Part shown: one piece after another, positions 1 to 5,601 of the stretch
Layout of the letters: every line of letters starts with the position of its first letter
How positions within the stretch are numbered: position 1 is the first letter of the stretch
Source: Nitrososphaerota archaeon
Lineage (GTDB): Archaea; Thermoproteota; Nitrososphaeria; Nitrososphaerales; Gagatemarchaeaceae
Direction: 5' to 3'
NCBI GenBank assembly: GCA_003135575.1
Contig: PLCG01000086.1
Span: 28,277-35,269 of the forward strand
Length of the DNA stretch: 6,993 nt
The notes under the pieces: model-generated
The model's database searches: none
Told to the model about the DNA's origin: nothing
The model's input: the letters and a program-made list of their open reading frames with translations, nothing else
Position numbers and translations under genes: made by a program

Positions 1-1
1 A

Positions 2-451
2 GACGAGCCCACGTCCAACCTCGACCCAGCAGTCTCGAAGGAGATACGAGAAATCCTCCTGCGGTTGTCGAAGGACAGAATCGTCTTCTATTCGTCGCAC
101 AATCTCTACGAAGCCAGGGACGTCGGGACGAACCTGATCCTGGTGCGGGACGGGTCGATTGGCTATTTCGACAAGATATCTAACATAAAGTCGAAGGAGT
201 ACCGAGTCGGAATAAAGACTACCACGGATATCTCGAAAATGATCGACGCCAAGCTCGGAGAGGGCGGTTACTACGTCCTTACCGTCTCCACGCCGGAGGA
301 GGCGGGCCTTGCGCTCAAGAATATCGTGGAAAGGGGGGTGCTCGTGACAGAGATGCGCCAGCTCGACAACCCTCTTCAAGACCTGTTCGAGGACAACTAC
401 GACCAGAGGTCTGCAGCCAAGACAGAAAAAAGGAGCGAAAAAAAGAGTTGA
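2..451 (+). CDS. ABC transporter ATP-binding protein, C-terminal part (5' end outside window)
   Basis: Cytoplasmic ATPase subunit of an ABC transporter that hydrolyses ATP to drive the adjacent permease. The reading frame is open from base 2 and gives 149 residues. It opens on the Walker B Asp and catalytic Glu (visible residues 1-2), followed by the D-loop SNLDP (5-9) and the switch histidine in SSHN (His33). The Walker A and signature motifs must lie upstream of the window. After the nucleotide-binding core there are about 90 residues of C-terminal extension, ending in a Lys/Glu-rich tail, as in many ATPases paired with ABC-2 permeases. The stop codon overlaps the TTG start of the permease, implying translational coupling. 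The substrate cannot be inferred. The family call is secure; an internal TTG at 65 is not the start because the conserved motifs precede it. Confidence 0.93.
   Translation, partial: DEPTSNLDPAVSKEIREILLRLSKDRIVFYSSHNLYEARDVGTNLILVRDGSIGYFDKISNIKSKEYRVGIKTTTDISKMIDAKLGEGGYYVLTVSTPEEAGLALKNIVERGVLVTEMRQLDNPLQDLFEDNYDQRSAAKTEKRSEKKS
429..436 (+). promoter_or_regulatory. Shine-Dalgarno-like site for the permease
   Basis: AAGGAGCG lies inside the end of the ATPase gene, with its GGAG core about 13 bases before the TTG at 448. Together with the stop/start overlap it supports coupled translation from TTG rather than an internal start. The spacing is longer than usual. Confidence 0.5.
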
Positions 452-1176
452 GCAGCGGCCAAGGCGTAATCATCGCGAAGAGAAGCATCTCGCTCAGCAA
501 GACATTCCTGATTGTCGGGATCCTTCTAGCCCTTCTCAGCGTCCTGATTTCGAACCTTTCCGGCTTGATAGGGCAGATTTCAACCACAGGGATTCCCATC
601 AATGCTCCGGGCAAGGGCGGCCTGGACCTCGCCACCGCTCTCCCGCTCATTTCGGTCGCCATTCAGGTGTTCGCTGCGATAATCTTCTCGACCCCGGTCC
701 TTCTTCTTTACGTCTACGACAAGAACAACGGGGTCCTCGAATACTTCTTGTCACTCGGGATGAATCAGGAAGACATCTACAGGCAGTACCTCAAGGCTGC
801 GATAATACTCTCTTCGGCCCTCATAGGCTTGGAGGTCGTAATCAACGTCGTCGCGGGACTGATAAATCACACGAATGGGCTCTTGCTACTCGAGGTGTCT
901 GGGCTCGTCGTCGCACTGGCCCTTCCGGTGGTCTCGTTTGGCACGCTGGTCATGATTTCATTCAGCTCGCTCCAGAAGCAGAGGGTTGGGGCAAACCAGC
1001 CGCTCGGGATGGCGATTGGAATTTTCATGGTCATGCCCGCCTACATCATCCCTCTCGCATTGCCTTCGATTGCCCTTCTGGCCGATCTGCTTCTCGCGGT
1101 GGTAGTCGCAGCTCTTTCTCTCTTGATGTATCTCTCATCGAGCCGACTGATTAAGAGAGAGAAGCTACTCCCTTGA
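448..1176 (+). CDS. ABC-2-type transporter permease
   Basis: Membrane subunit of an ABC exporter-type transporter, partner of the ATPase just upstream. It has 242 residues with six predicted membrane helices at about 19-41, 63-90, 117-139, 146-174, 185-208 and 209-231. Between helices 2 and 3 lies an amphipathic stretch (about 92-116, GVLEYFLSLGMNQEDIYRQY) that matches the coupling-helix pattern of ABC-2 permeases, where a Leu-Glu-Tyr segment contacts the ATPase. The TTG start shares bases with the TGA stop of the ATPase. A purine-rich AAGGAGCG at 429-436 lies upstream at slightly long spacing and may act as the ribosome-binding site. The short six-helix architecture and the pairing support the family; the cargo (drug, lipid, peptide or other) is unknown. 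It ends 30 bases from the convergent GvpD-like gene. Confidence 0.88.
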   Translation: MSSGQGVIIAKRSISLSKTFLIVGILLALLSVLISNLSGLIGQISTTGIPINAPGKGGLDLATALPLISVAIQVFAAIIFSTPVLLLYVYDKNNGVLEYFLSLGMNQEDIYRQYLKAAIILSSALIGLEVVINVVAGLINHTNGLLLLEVSGLVVALALPVVSFGTLVMISFSSLQKQRVGANQPLGMAIGIFMVMPAYIIPLALPSIALLADLLLAVVVAALSLLMYLSSSRLIKREKLLP

Positions 1177-1206
1177 GCGCCTCCCGGTAATCGCGCCCCT
1201 TGGACG

Positions 1207-2631
1207 TTACTCGATGGGAATCATCCGGACTTGCGGCCATCCCGAGGAGTAATCGTACTCGATGTTGCTGGCTCCGTTGAATGGCTTCACCGACTGGACG
1301 ATGATCGCCCTGTCCTTCAAGTCTAATATGTGATGCGAGTCACACATTCCCACTATCGAATCCTTGTTGGCGGTGTTCTCCCTTACCACGAAGGTGGCGG
1401 TCCCGTTGCTTCTCTTCACCTTCGAGATCGTCTTCGAGATGTGCCTCTGCAGTTTGGCGGGGCCGTGGATCGCCTCGAGCTTGTCCACCCCGATGTGAAT
1501 CGTCGAGGGGAGAGGGCCGCTCTTGTCAAGCTCTTCCATCGCCTTCCAGACCTCTTCGAATGTGGCTTCCACCTCGCTCGCGGTAAGGTTGAAGACGGAC
1601 GCGGTTTCTGAGTGCCGGTAAGATCCGACTCTTAGCTTGGAATCTAACAGCTCCTTTGGAAGATAGGTCCCCAAGGAATCGAGGAACACCCTTCCCGACA
1701 CTCCCACGCTCGGGAGGAAGACGTAGCCCGAACCATTCGTCATCAGGTTCGCGGCATTCACCTGCACGAATGGGGAATGCATGTACGCCGGAAAGTCCCT
1801 CTTGAATTCCAGGGCAACGGTGAGGCCGCGGTAGAGCCCTCCGCCCAACAGACGGTCGAGGTCGGGTATGCCGCTCGAATATCTATCAGATGCACTGACG
1901 ATGGGTGTGTACCTCTTCGGGGCGTATTGACCCGGGAGCAAGATCTTCGGAGGTTCGAGAATGCGGAACCGTCCACCAGTCAACGTGTATTGCAGCGTGG
2001 GGGTGCGTATCGGCATCCCTCGAAGCTTCTTGACTTCCATCCTCCTCATGATGCTTCCGTACGAGACCTCGCTGCTGAGCTCGATGATGGCATCGACCAA
2101 GTAGTCTGTCGTGGTCCGCTCGGGCTCTTCGCTGATGAACGCGAGCTTTGATTCGTGCGCCTGGACGACGGTCACGATGGTCTTCTCGGCCCGAAGCCTT
2201 TCCACTGGGTCCAGCTCCTTGGCGATGGAGTCCCAAGAATCAAGAACTATGAGACTTCCAGGGTCGACGTTCACCTTGTCAAATACGAGACCTACGATTT
2301 CCTTGGCACCTGCGAGCCTGAAATCCCTCGCATCGAGGGGCACCTCCCCGACCGTCATCTCCTCCGCCATTCCCCTGAGCGCGACCAGAGTCACCTGAGG
2401 GTTCTGAGAGGATAGGCTCTCCCTGGAGACGCGCGTCGACACATATGTTCCCCCGCCAAGGCGCCGGAGCAACTCGAGAGCCAGAGTGGACTTGCCCGCA
2501 CCCGGCACCCCCTTGATCAAGAACGTGCTGACCGAGCGACTAAGGAGTCCGTCAAGCAAATCACCCGAGTCCCCCTTGGCAGACTCTTGGTCACGTCGCA
2601 GTGCCAGAATCTCGGCCGCTTCGTTGGACAA
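1207..2631 (-). CDS. GvpD-like / KaiC-type RecA-fold ATPase, two-domain
   Basis: Predicted cytoplasmic P-loop ATPase of 474 residues. Domain 1 has a clear Walker A, GVPGAGKST (41-49), a Walker B strand SLIVLDSWDS (about 126-135, Asp131), and the KaiC/RadA-type ending with K-x-RGMPIRTPTLQYTLTGGRFRI (about 202-224). Domain 2 starts with SSGIPDLDRLLGGGL (252-266), the KaiC-family GI-x-x-LD-x-LLGGG signature. Where a P-loop should follow it reads VALEFKRDFPAYMHS, so the second nucleotide site looks lost. One active and one degenerate RecA lobe, with no N-terminal signature before the first P-loop, resembles archaeal GvpD, a regulator of gas-vesicle genes in haloarchaea. No gas-vesicle genes are visible here, so a general regulatory or signalling role is more likely. 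The TTG start is chosen because an in-frame stop lies 12 bases upstream and a TATA box lies 26 bases away. Family confidence is good; function is inferred. Confidence 0.8.
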   Translation of the reverse strand: MSNEAAEILALRRDQESAKGDSGDLLDGLLSRSVSTFLIKGVPGAGKSTLALELLRRLGGGTYVSTRVSRESLSSQNPQVTLVALRGMAEEMTVGEVPLDARDFRLAGAKEIVGLVFDKVNVDPGSLIVLDSWDSIAKELDPVERLRAEKTIVTVVQAHESKLAFISEEPERTTTDYLVDAIIELSSEVSYGSIMRRMEVKKLRGMPIRTPTLQYTLTGGRFRILEPPKILLPGQYAPKRYTPIVSASDRYSSGIPDLDRLLGGGLYRGLTVALEFKRDFPAYMHSPFVQVNAANLMTNGSGYVFLPSVGVSGRVFLDSLGTYLPKELLDSKLRVGSYRHSETASVFNLTASEVEATFEEVWKAMEELDKSGPLPSTIHIGVDKLEAIHGPAKLQRHISKTISKVKRSNGTATFVVRENTANKDSIVGMCDSHHILDLKDRAIIVQSVKPFNGASNIEYDYSSGWPQVRMIPIE

Positions 2632-2652
2632 GACATGATTTTAGTCCGTTCC

Positions 2653-2661
2653 TAATATAAA
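2653..2661 (-). promoter_or_regulatory. TATA box of the GvpD-like gene (leaderless)
   Basis: On the minus strand the sequence reads TTTATATTA, a near-consensus archaeal TATA box. Its centre (2657) is 26 bases from the TTG at 2631, the usual TATA-to-transcription-start distance. The mRNA should therefore begin at or next to the start codon, which explains the absence of a Shine-Dalgarno site. Confidence 0.65.
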
Positions 2662-2693
2662 GTGTCGATGATTTCTGGATTCATGTCCTCAAA

Positions 2694-2726
2694 ACACGGT
2701 TCGTGTCCGGGGATTCACGTGCCCCG
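2694..2726. promoter_or_regulatory. Inverted repeats in the GvpD-like/hydrolase divergent region
   Basis: Between the two divergent promoters lie ACACG-GTT-CGTGT (2694-2706) and CGGGG-N9-CCCCG (2708-2726), the latter with a CACGTG palindrome in its loop. They are short but adjacent and could be operator half-sites for a regulator of one or both genes. In GC-rich DNA such repeats also arise by chance, so the call is tentative. Confidence 0.22.
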
Positions 2727-2782
2727 TGCGCCTACGCTCTTCGAGACGCAACTTGGGACGGCTGCCTCGCCGCGGACCGAGG

Positions 2783-2790
2783 CTTAATTA
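2783..2790 (+). promoter_or_regulatory. TATA-like box of the hydrolase-Tag operon (leaderless)
   Basis: CTTAATTA is centred 26.5 bases before the GTG at 2813, the expected archaeal TATA-to-start distance. No Shine-Dalgarno site precedes the GTG. This placement is the main reason to prefer 2813 over the upstream ATG at 2726 as the start of the hydrolase. Confidence 0.5.
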
Positions 2791-2812
2791 CGCCATCTGG
2801 CACAATTATTCC

Positions 2813-3586
2813 GTGCAAGCCGACGGGGCCTACATCCCAATCAAAGGCTCGAGAATCTACTATGAGACATTGGGGGAGGGCGAGCCCTTGTTGCTTCTGC
2901 ACGGGGGGTTTGGGACTGTCGAAGACTTCGCGTCACAGACTCCCGTACTTGCGAAGCACTTCAAGGTCGTCGCCTTCGAACGCCCGGGGCACGGACACAC
3001 CGCGGACACCGACGAGCCGTTCAGCTACGCAACGATGACAGAGTACACGGCCGGCCTCATCGAAGCTCTGAAACTAGGGGCGTCGAATGTCGTGGGCTGG
3101 AGCGACGGGGCGATCGTCGCTCTGCTTCTCGCCATCACTCGGCCAGATTTGGTCAAACGCTTGGTGAGTGTAAGCGGGTGCTTCAACACCAACTCTCTGA
3201 CTCCTCAAACTCTGAACTGGATCAAGTCGTCCACACAGGAGTCCTTCAGGAAGGACGCCGCGATGTTGGTAAAGAGATACGACGAGGCCTCCCCCGACGG
3301 CCCCGCCCACTTCCCGGTCGTGTTTGAGAAGACGAAGAGGCTGTGGCTGAACGAACCTGACATCCCAAAAGAAGACCTAGCAAAAATCAGGTCTCCAACG
3401 TTTGTGATGGCAGGAGACAGGGACGGCATCGCTGCCGAACACACGCTGGAGCTGTTTAGGTCGATCAAAGGCGCGCAAATGTGCGTCATCCCCGGAACTA
3501 CGCACGCCCTCCTGTCCGAAAAGCCGGATGCGACAAATAGGGCGATTTTGGAGTTCCTCCTTACGGACGGGGAAGCAAGGAACTAG
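2813..3586 (+). CDS. Alpha/beta hydrolase
   Basis: Predicted soluble alpha/beta-fold hydrolase of 257 residues acting on an ester, lactone or similar substrate that cannot be specified. Visible features from the GTG start are the oxyanion-hole HGG (about 30-32), the nucleophile elbow G-W-S-D-G with catalytic Ser97, the acid in the strand-end MAGDRDG (Asp204 most likely), and the catalytic His231 in GTTHALL. The triad order and spacing are complete and the length is typical. An ATG at 2726 would add 29 Arg-rich residues absent from the fold and would place the TATA-like box inside the gene, so GTG 2813 is preferred. The stop is followed after 10 bases by the Tag gene, suggesting co-transcription. 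Related serine hydrolases include esterases, C-C hydrolases and non-haem peroxidases; this sequence does not decide between them. Confidence 0.88.
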   Translation: MQADGAYIPIKGSRIYYETLGEGEPLLLLHGGFGTVEDFASQTPVLAKHFKVVAFERPGHGHTADTDEPFSYATMTEYTAGLIEALKLGASNVVGWSDGAIVALLLAITRPDLVKRLVSVSGCFNTNSLTPQTLNWIKSSTQESFRKDAAMLVKRYDEASPDGPAHFPVVFEKTKRLWLNEPDIPKEDLAKIRSPTFVMAGDRDGIAAEHTLELFRSIKGAQMCVIPGTTHALLSEKPDATNRAILEFLLTDGEARN

Positions 3587-3596
3587 GCCGCGGGGA

Positions 3597-4229
3597 ATGG
3601 CGAAGAATCTGCCGCCACCTGGCAATCATCTGCGCTCGTTATCCCGTTGTTCCTGGGCGGAAGGTGACCCGCTCCTCCGTGTCTACCACGACGACGAATG
3701 GGGCGTGCCCGAGCGCGACAGCCGCAGACTCTGGAAGACCCTGATGCTCGAAGGCTTCCAGGCAGGCCTCTCCTGGACCATCATCCTTCGGAAGCGCGAG
3801 GCGTTTCGCAAGGCGTTCAAGAACTTCGACCCAAAGAAGATCGCGCACTTTGACAAGAAGGACGTAGCGCGACTGCTTGAAGATCCTGGCATAGTTCGAT
3901 CGAGAGCCACGATCGAGGCGACGATCGCCGGAGCTCGCATCTACCTCGCGATGCAGGCTGCGGGAGAGGACTTCTCGACCTTCGTCTGGCGGTTCGCCGG
4001 AGGGAGGCCCATTCAGAACACGGGCGACGTGCCCGCCAAGAGTCCTCTCTCAGAGGAGCTGTCCAAGGTTCTGAAGAGTCGAGGATTCAAGTTCGTGGGA
4101 CCGGTCATCGTCTATGCATGGATGCAGGCGATCGGCATCGTCAACGACCACGCGGTAGATTGTTTCCGTCGAGGACAGGTCCAAGAGATGGAGGGCCCGA
4201 AGACCGGGCCGAGAGCCCTTCGCCGCTGA
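3597..4229 (+). CDS. tag: DNA-3-methyladenine glycosylase I
   Basis: Base-excision-repair enzyme that removes 3-methyladenine from alkylated DNA. The 210-residue product aligns by eye along its length with Escherichia coli Tag: RCSWAEGDPLLRVYHDDEWGVPE-like N-terminus, LEGFQAGLSW (51-60), GFKFVG and QAIGIVNDHAVDC near the C-terminus. The four zinc ligands of the family are present (Cys18, His31, His185, Cys189), as are the pocket residues Glu52 and Trp60. The ATG at 3597 adds about 15 residues before the conserved start; the longer open frame to 3528 overlaps the hydrolase and is rejected. There is no good ribosome-binding site, so expression probably depends on readthrough from the hydrolase promoter. 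It converges with the tautomerase gene, leaving 7 bases between stops. Tag is best known from bacteria, so horizontal acquisition is possible. Confidence 0.95.
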   Translation: MAKNLPPPGNHLRSLSRCSWAEGDPLLRVYHDDEWGVPERDSRRLWKTLMLEGFQAGLSWTIILRKREAFRKAFKNFDPKKIAHFDKKDVARLLEDPGIVRSRATIEATIAGARIYLAMQAAGEDFSTFVWRFAGGRPIQNTGDVPAKSPLSEELSKVLKSRGFKFVGPVIVYAWMQAIGIVNDHAVDCFRRGQVQEMEGPKTGPRALRR

Positions 4230-4236
4230 AGCCGAA

Positions 4237-4677
4237 TTACTTTCCGCGCGCTGCAGCCGCCCTGGCGGCGAGTTCCGCGAACTCCTGCCGACCAAAGGCC
4301 GTTCCTGCGAGGCCCCAGCCACCTTCGGCCGCCTCGGTGAGGATCACCCAAGTGCGGCTGCCCAGAGTCTCGTCGCCGGAGATCTTGACGATTGTCTCTG
4401 TGACCTCCTTGACGAGCTGCTTCTGCCCCTCGCGGCTCAAAGCGCCAGGAGGGGTGATGACCTGAACACGCACGGAGCGAGCCGAGTCCGTCGCTGCGGT
4501 GTGGACTGCGTGCGGTTCCATCCGGTGGATGAATGCGGCCGTGTTGTTCAAGTGGAAAGGACCTGGGGTCGCCACGCCCTCTGCGCGGAGGACCGCCATA
4601 GTTAGCTCGTGACTAAGCTGGCCGTCGGTGCCTTCCGGGAAGAGGTCTGCTGGTGCATAGACATCAATCATGGGCAA
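4237..4677 (-). CDS. Tautomerase-superfamily protein (double-domain)
   Basis: Predicted small cytoplasmic enzyme of the 4-oxalocrotonate tautomerase superfamily, which uses an N-terminal proline as catalytic base or acid. Starting at TTG 4677 the product begins Met-Pro-Met-Ile-Asp-Val-Tyr, so removal of Met would expose Pro1 at the start of the first beta strand, as the mechanism requires. At 146 residues it spans two beta-alpha-beta units. The second (about residues 68-130) carries RVQVITPPGALS, the helix QKQLVKEVTETIVKI, and WVILTEAAEGGWGLAG, matching the V-I-x-E-x-x-x-G-x-W/F-G pattern of the family. The ATG at 4761 is rejected because it would bury the proline and overlap the regulator gene. 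The reaction could be keto-enol tautomerisation or hydration/dehalogenation, as in related longer members; the substrate is unknown. It is divergently transcribed from an HxlR regulator that may control it. Confidence 0.82.
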   Translation of the reverse strand: MPMIDVYAPADLFPEGTDGQLSHELTMAVLRAEGVATPGPFHLNNTAAFIHRMEPHAVHTAATDSARSVRVQVITPPGALSREGQKQLVKEVTETIVKISGDETLGSRTWVILTEAAEGGWGLAGTAFGRQEFAELAARAAAARGK

Positions 4678-4707
4678 GATGAAAACGGTAGCCGATGGCA
4701 AAAGGAT

Positions 4708-4719
4708 AGCTAAATAGCT
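4708..4719. promoter_or_regulatory. Palindromic bidirectional TATA/operator element
   Basis: AGCTA-AA-TAGCT is an inverted repeat with a TATA-like core (CTAAATAG on plus, CTATTTAG on minus). Its centre, 4713.5, is exactly 36.5 bases from the first base of both the HxlR ATG (4750) and the tautomerase TTG (4677). A TATA-to-start distance near 26 would give leaders of about 10 bases on each side, in keeping with the lack of Shine-Dalgarno sites. ATAGCT also occurs as a direct repeat (4706-4711, 4714-4719). It may serve both as the core promoter and as a binding site for the HxlR dimer. Confidence 0.5.
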
Positions 4720-4749
4720 TGCTGGCTCAGAGGCCATCTGCCGACAGCG

Positions 4750-5133
4750 ATGAAATCTCAACGAAGAATACGGACGATTGCGGATTACTCGCCGACCAGC
4801 ACGAAGGACTACGAGCTCTGCGGCGCGGTCGAGTCAGCCCAGAAGATAGGCAACAAGTGGCGCCTGATAGTGATCAGGTACCTGCTTGAGCGTCCCATGA
4901 GGTTCAACGAGCTGCTCAAAGTAGCCTGCGGCATCGACCCGAAGACGCTCTCCCGGGTCCTGAAGTATCTCGCGTCGGAGGAGATCATCCGAAGGGATGT
5001 CCTCGCCACGCAGCCCTTCACGGTCCGGTACTCGCTGACAGACAAAGGGAAGCAGATCAGCCCAATAATGCAATCCTTGAAGGCCTGGGGGGAGGCCTGG
5101 GTGCTGCCATATCTTCCAAAGGGCCGAAACTAG
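4750..5133 (+). CDS. HxlR-family winged-helix transcriptional regulator
   Basis: DNA-binding regulator of 127 residues, expected to act as a dimer. It shows the family pattern in order: conserved Cys24 in YELCGAVESAQKIGNKW (21-37), the RFNELL helix (51-56), the recognition helix DPKTLSRVLKYLASEEII (63-80), the wing RRDVLATQPFTVRYSLTDKG (81-100), and a C-terminal helix ending in W-G-E-A-W. In characterised bacterial relatives such as YodB and HypR, the cysteine at the Cys24 position senses quinones, aldehydes or disulfide stress; a similar role here is inference. The ATG has no Shine-Dalgarno site, consistent with a short leader. The gene is followed after 7 bases by the cupin gene, with which it probably forms an operon, and is divergent from the tautomerase, the usual arrangement for a local regulator. 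Confidence 0.92.
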   Translation: MKSQRRIRTIADYSPTSTKDYELCGAVESAQKIGNKWRLIVIRYLLERPMRFNELLKVACGIDPKTLSRVLKYLASEEIIRRDVLATQPFTVRYSLTDKGKQISPIMQSLKAWGEAWVLPYLPKGRN

Positions 5134-5140
5134 CACAAGG

Positions 5141-5494
5141 GTGATTCCGCACGTGGTAATCAAAGCAGGAGAATACGCCCACCTCAAGTCGAGTCAAATG
5201 CAGTGGCGACACGCCAAAGGCGAGCCTGAAGGAGTCGACGAGGTGGTGTTGCATAGACACAAGGATGGGAGCTACACGCACGTCATGCGCGTAAAGGCCG
5301 GGGTAGAGATGCAGCAGCCCGTCAAACACGAATTCTACGAGGAGGCGTATTACCTTGAAGGTGAGATGCTCAACACGAAGTCCAAGGAGAGAATTGGAGG
5401 AGGAGATTACGTGTTCCACAAACCGGGCGAAGAGCACGGGCCGTTCAAGTGCGTCAAGACCTGCCTGATTCTGGAGTTCAGGTATTACAAGTAA
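5141..5494 (+). CDS. Cupin-domain protein
   Basis: Small single-domain beta-barrel protein of 117 residues. The second cupin motif is clear: GGDYVFHKPGEEHGPF (87-102) fits G-x5-P-x-G-x2-H. The first is shorter than classical, with PVKHEFYEEAYYLEGEM (60-76) offering His63 and Glu67/Glu68 before the E-G turn. With His99 this could form a metal site, though the usual second His of motif 1 is absent. Such proteins include dioxygenases, isomerases and small-molecule-binding proteins; the substrate is not evident. The GTG start is the first possible start in frame and lies 7 bases after the HxlR stop. No well-spaced ribosome-binding site is present, so translation probably depends on the upstream gene. 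A T-rich run just after the stop marks the end of the operon. Confidence 0.82.
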   Translation: MIPHVVIKAGEYAHLKSSQMQWRHAKGEPEGVDEVVLHRHKDGSYTHVMRVKAGVEMQQPVKHEFYEEAYYLEGEMLNTKSKERIGGGDYVFHKPGEEHGPFKCVKTCLILEFRYYK

Positions 5495-5500
5495 GCACGA

Positions 5501-5509
5501 TTATTTTTA
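5501..5509 (+). terminator. T-tract terminator after the HxlR-cupin operon
   Basis: TTATTTTTA begins 6 bases after the cupin stop. A run of five T without a preceding hairpin is the usual archaeal type of terminator. It directly abuts the tRNA-like repeat at 5510. Confidence 0.5.
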
Positions 5510-5528
5510 GCGGGCCCGACGGGATTCG
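5510..5528 (-). repeat. tRNA 3'-end fragment, left direct repeat (putative att site)
   Basis: Read on the minus strand this is CGAATCCCGTCGGGCCCGC. It matches the 3' end of an archaeal tRNA: the second half of the T-loop (CGAATC), the 3' T-stem strand, an acceptor 3' strand CGGGCCC, and a discriminator G. Such an acceptor pairs with a 5' GGGCCCG, as in archaeal tRNA-Lys. No 5' half of a tRNA is found next to it, so it is a fragment and not a gene. Its first 14 bases (5510-5523) recur exactly at 6980-6993 in the same orientation. Confidence 0.55.
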
Positions 5529-5549
5529 CTTAATGTCTTAGGCGAATCC
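5522..5549. repeat. Inverted repeat IR1 (left inner end of the bounded segment)
   Basis: GGATTCGC and GCGAATCC form a perfect 8-base inverted repeat around a 12-base spacer. Its left arm overlaps the tRNA-like fragment. A second, competing hairpin, CTTAGG-CGAAT-CCTAAG (5537-5553), overlaps its right arm. It could be a recombinase core site or a structured RNA. Confidence 0.55.
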
Positions 5550-5583
5550 TAAGAGTTCGATGATAACATCCGCTCCTGCGGAC

Positions 5584-5588
5584 AAAAA
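5584..5588 (-). terminator. T-tract terminator of the membrane-protein gene
   Basis: On the minus strand a run of five T lies 13 bases past the TAG stop. A small hairpin TCCGC-N4-GCGGA (5569-5582) comes just after it. A T tract of this kind is sufficient for archaeal termination. Confidence 0.4.
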
Positions 5589-5601
5589 GGGCGAGCGACT
5601 G

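Noticed and set aside
1330..2415. Several open frames on the plus strand and in another minus frame across the GvpD-like gene
   Set aside because: They lack recognisable domains and lie opposite or out of frame with a well-supported gene of high GC content, which produces such frames.
2726..2812. N-terminal extension of the alpha/beta hydrolase from ATG 2726
   Set aside because: The 29 added residues are Arg-rich and unlike the fold, and the TATA-like box at 2783-2790 would lie within them; GTG 2813 fits the leaderless spacing.
3528..3596. N-terminal extension of Tag from 3528
   Set aside because: It overlaps the conserved C-terminal part of the hydrolase gene and lies before the family's conserved start region; ATG 3597 is sufficient.
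4678..4761. Tautomerase start at ATG 4761
   Set aside because: It would overlap the divergent HxlR start, swallow the promoter element and bury the catalytic proline.
5569..5582. Intrinsic hairpin terminator TCCGC-N4-GCGGA on the plus strand
   Set aside because: It is followed by A residues on that strand and no plus-strand gene ends there; the T tract is on the minus strand and precedes the hairpin.
5505..5600. A complete or intron-containing tRNA gene on the minus strand at the left repeat
   Set aside because: Only the T-loop 3' half, T-stem and acceptor 3' strand are present. The T-loop 5' half reads AAG instead of GTT, and no GGGCCCG 5' acceptor, D-arm or anticodon arm is found upstream on that strand.
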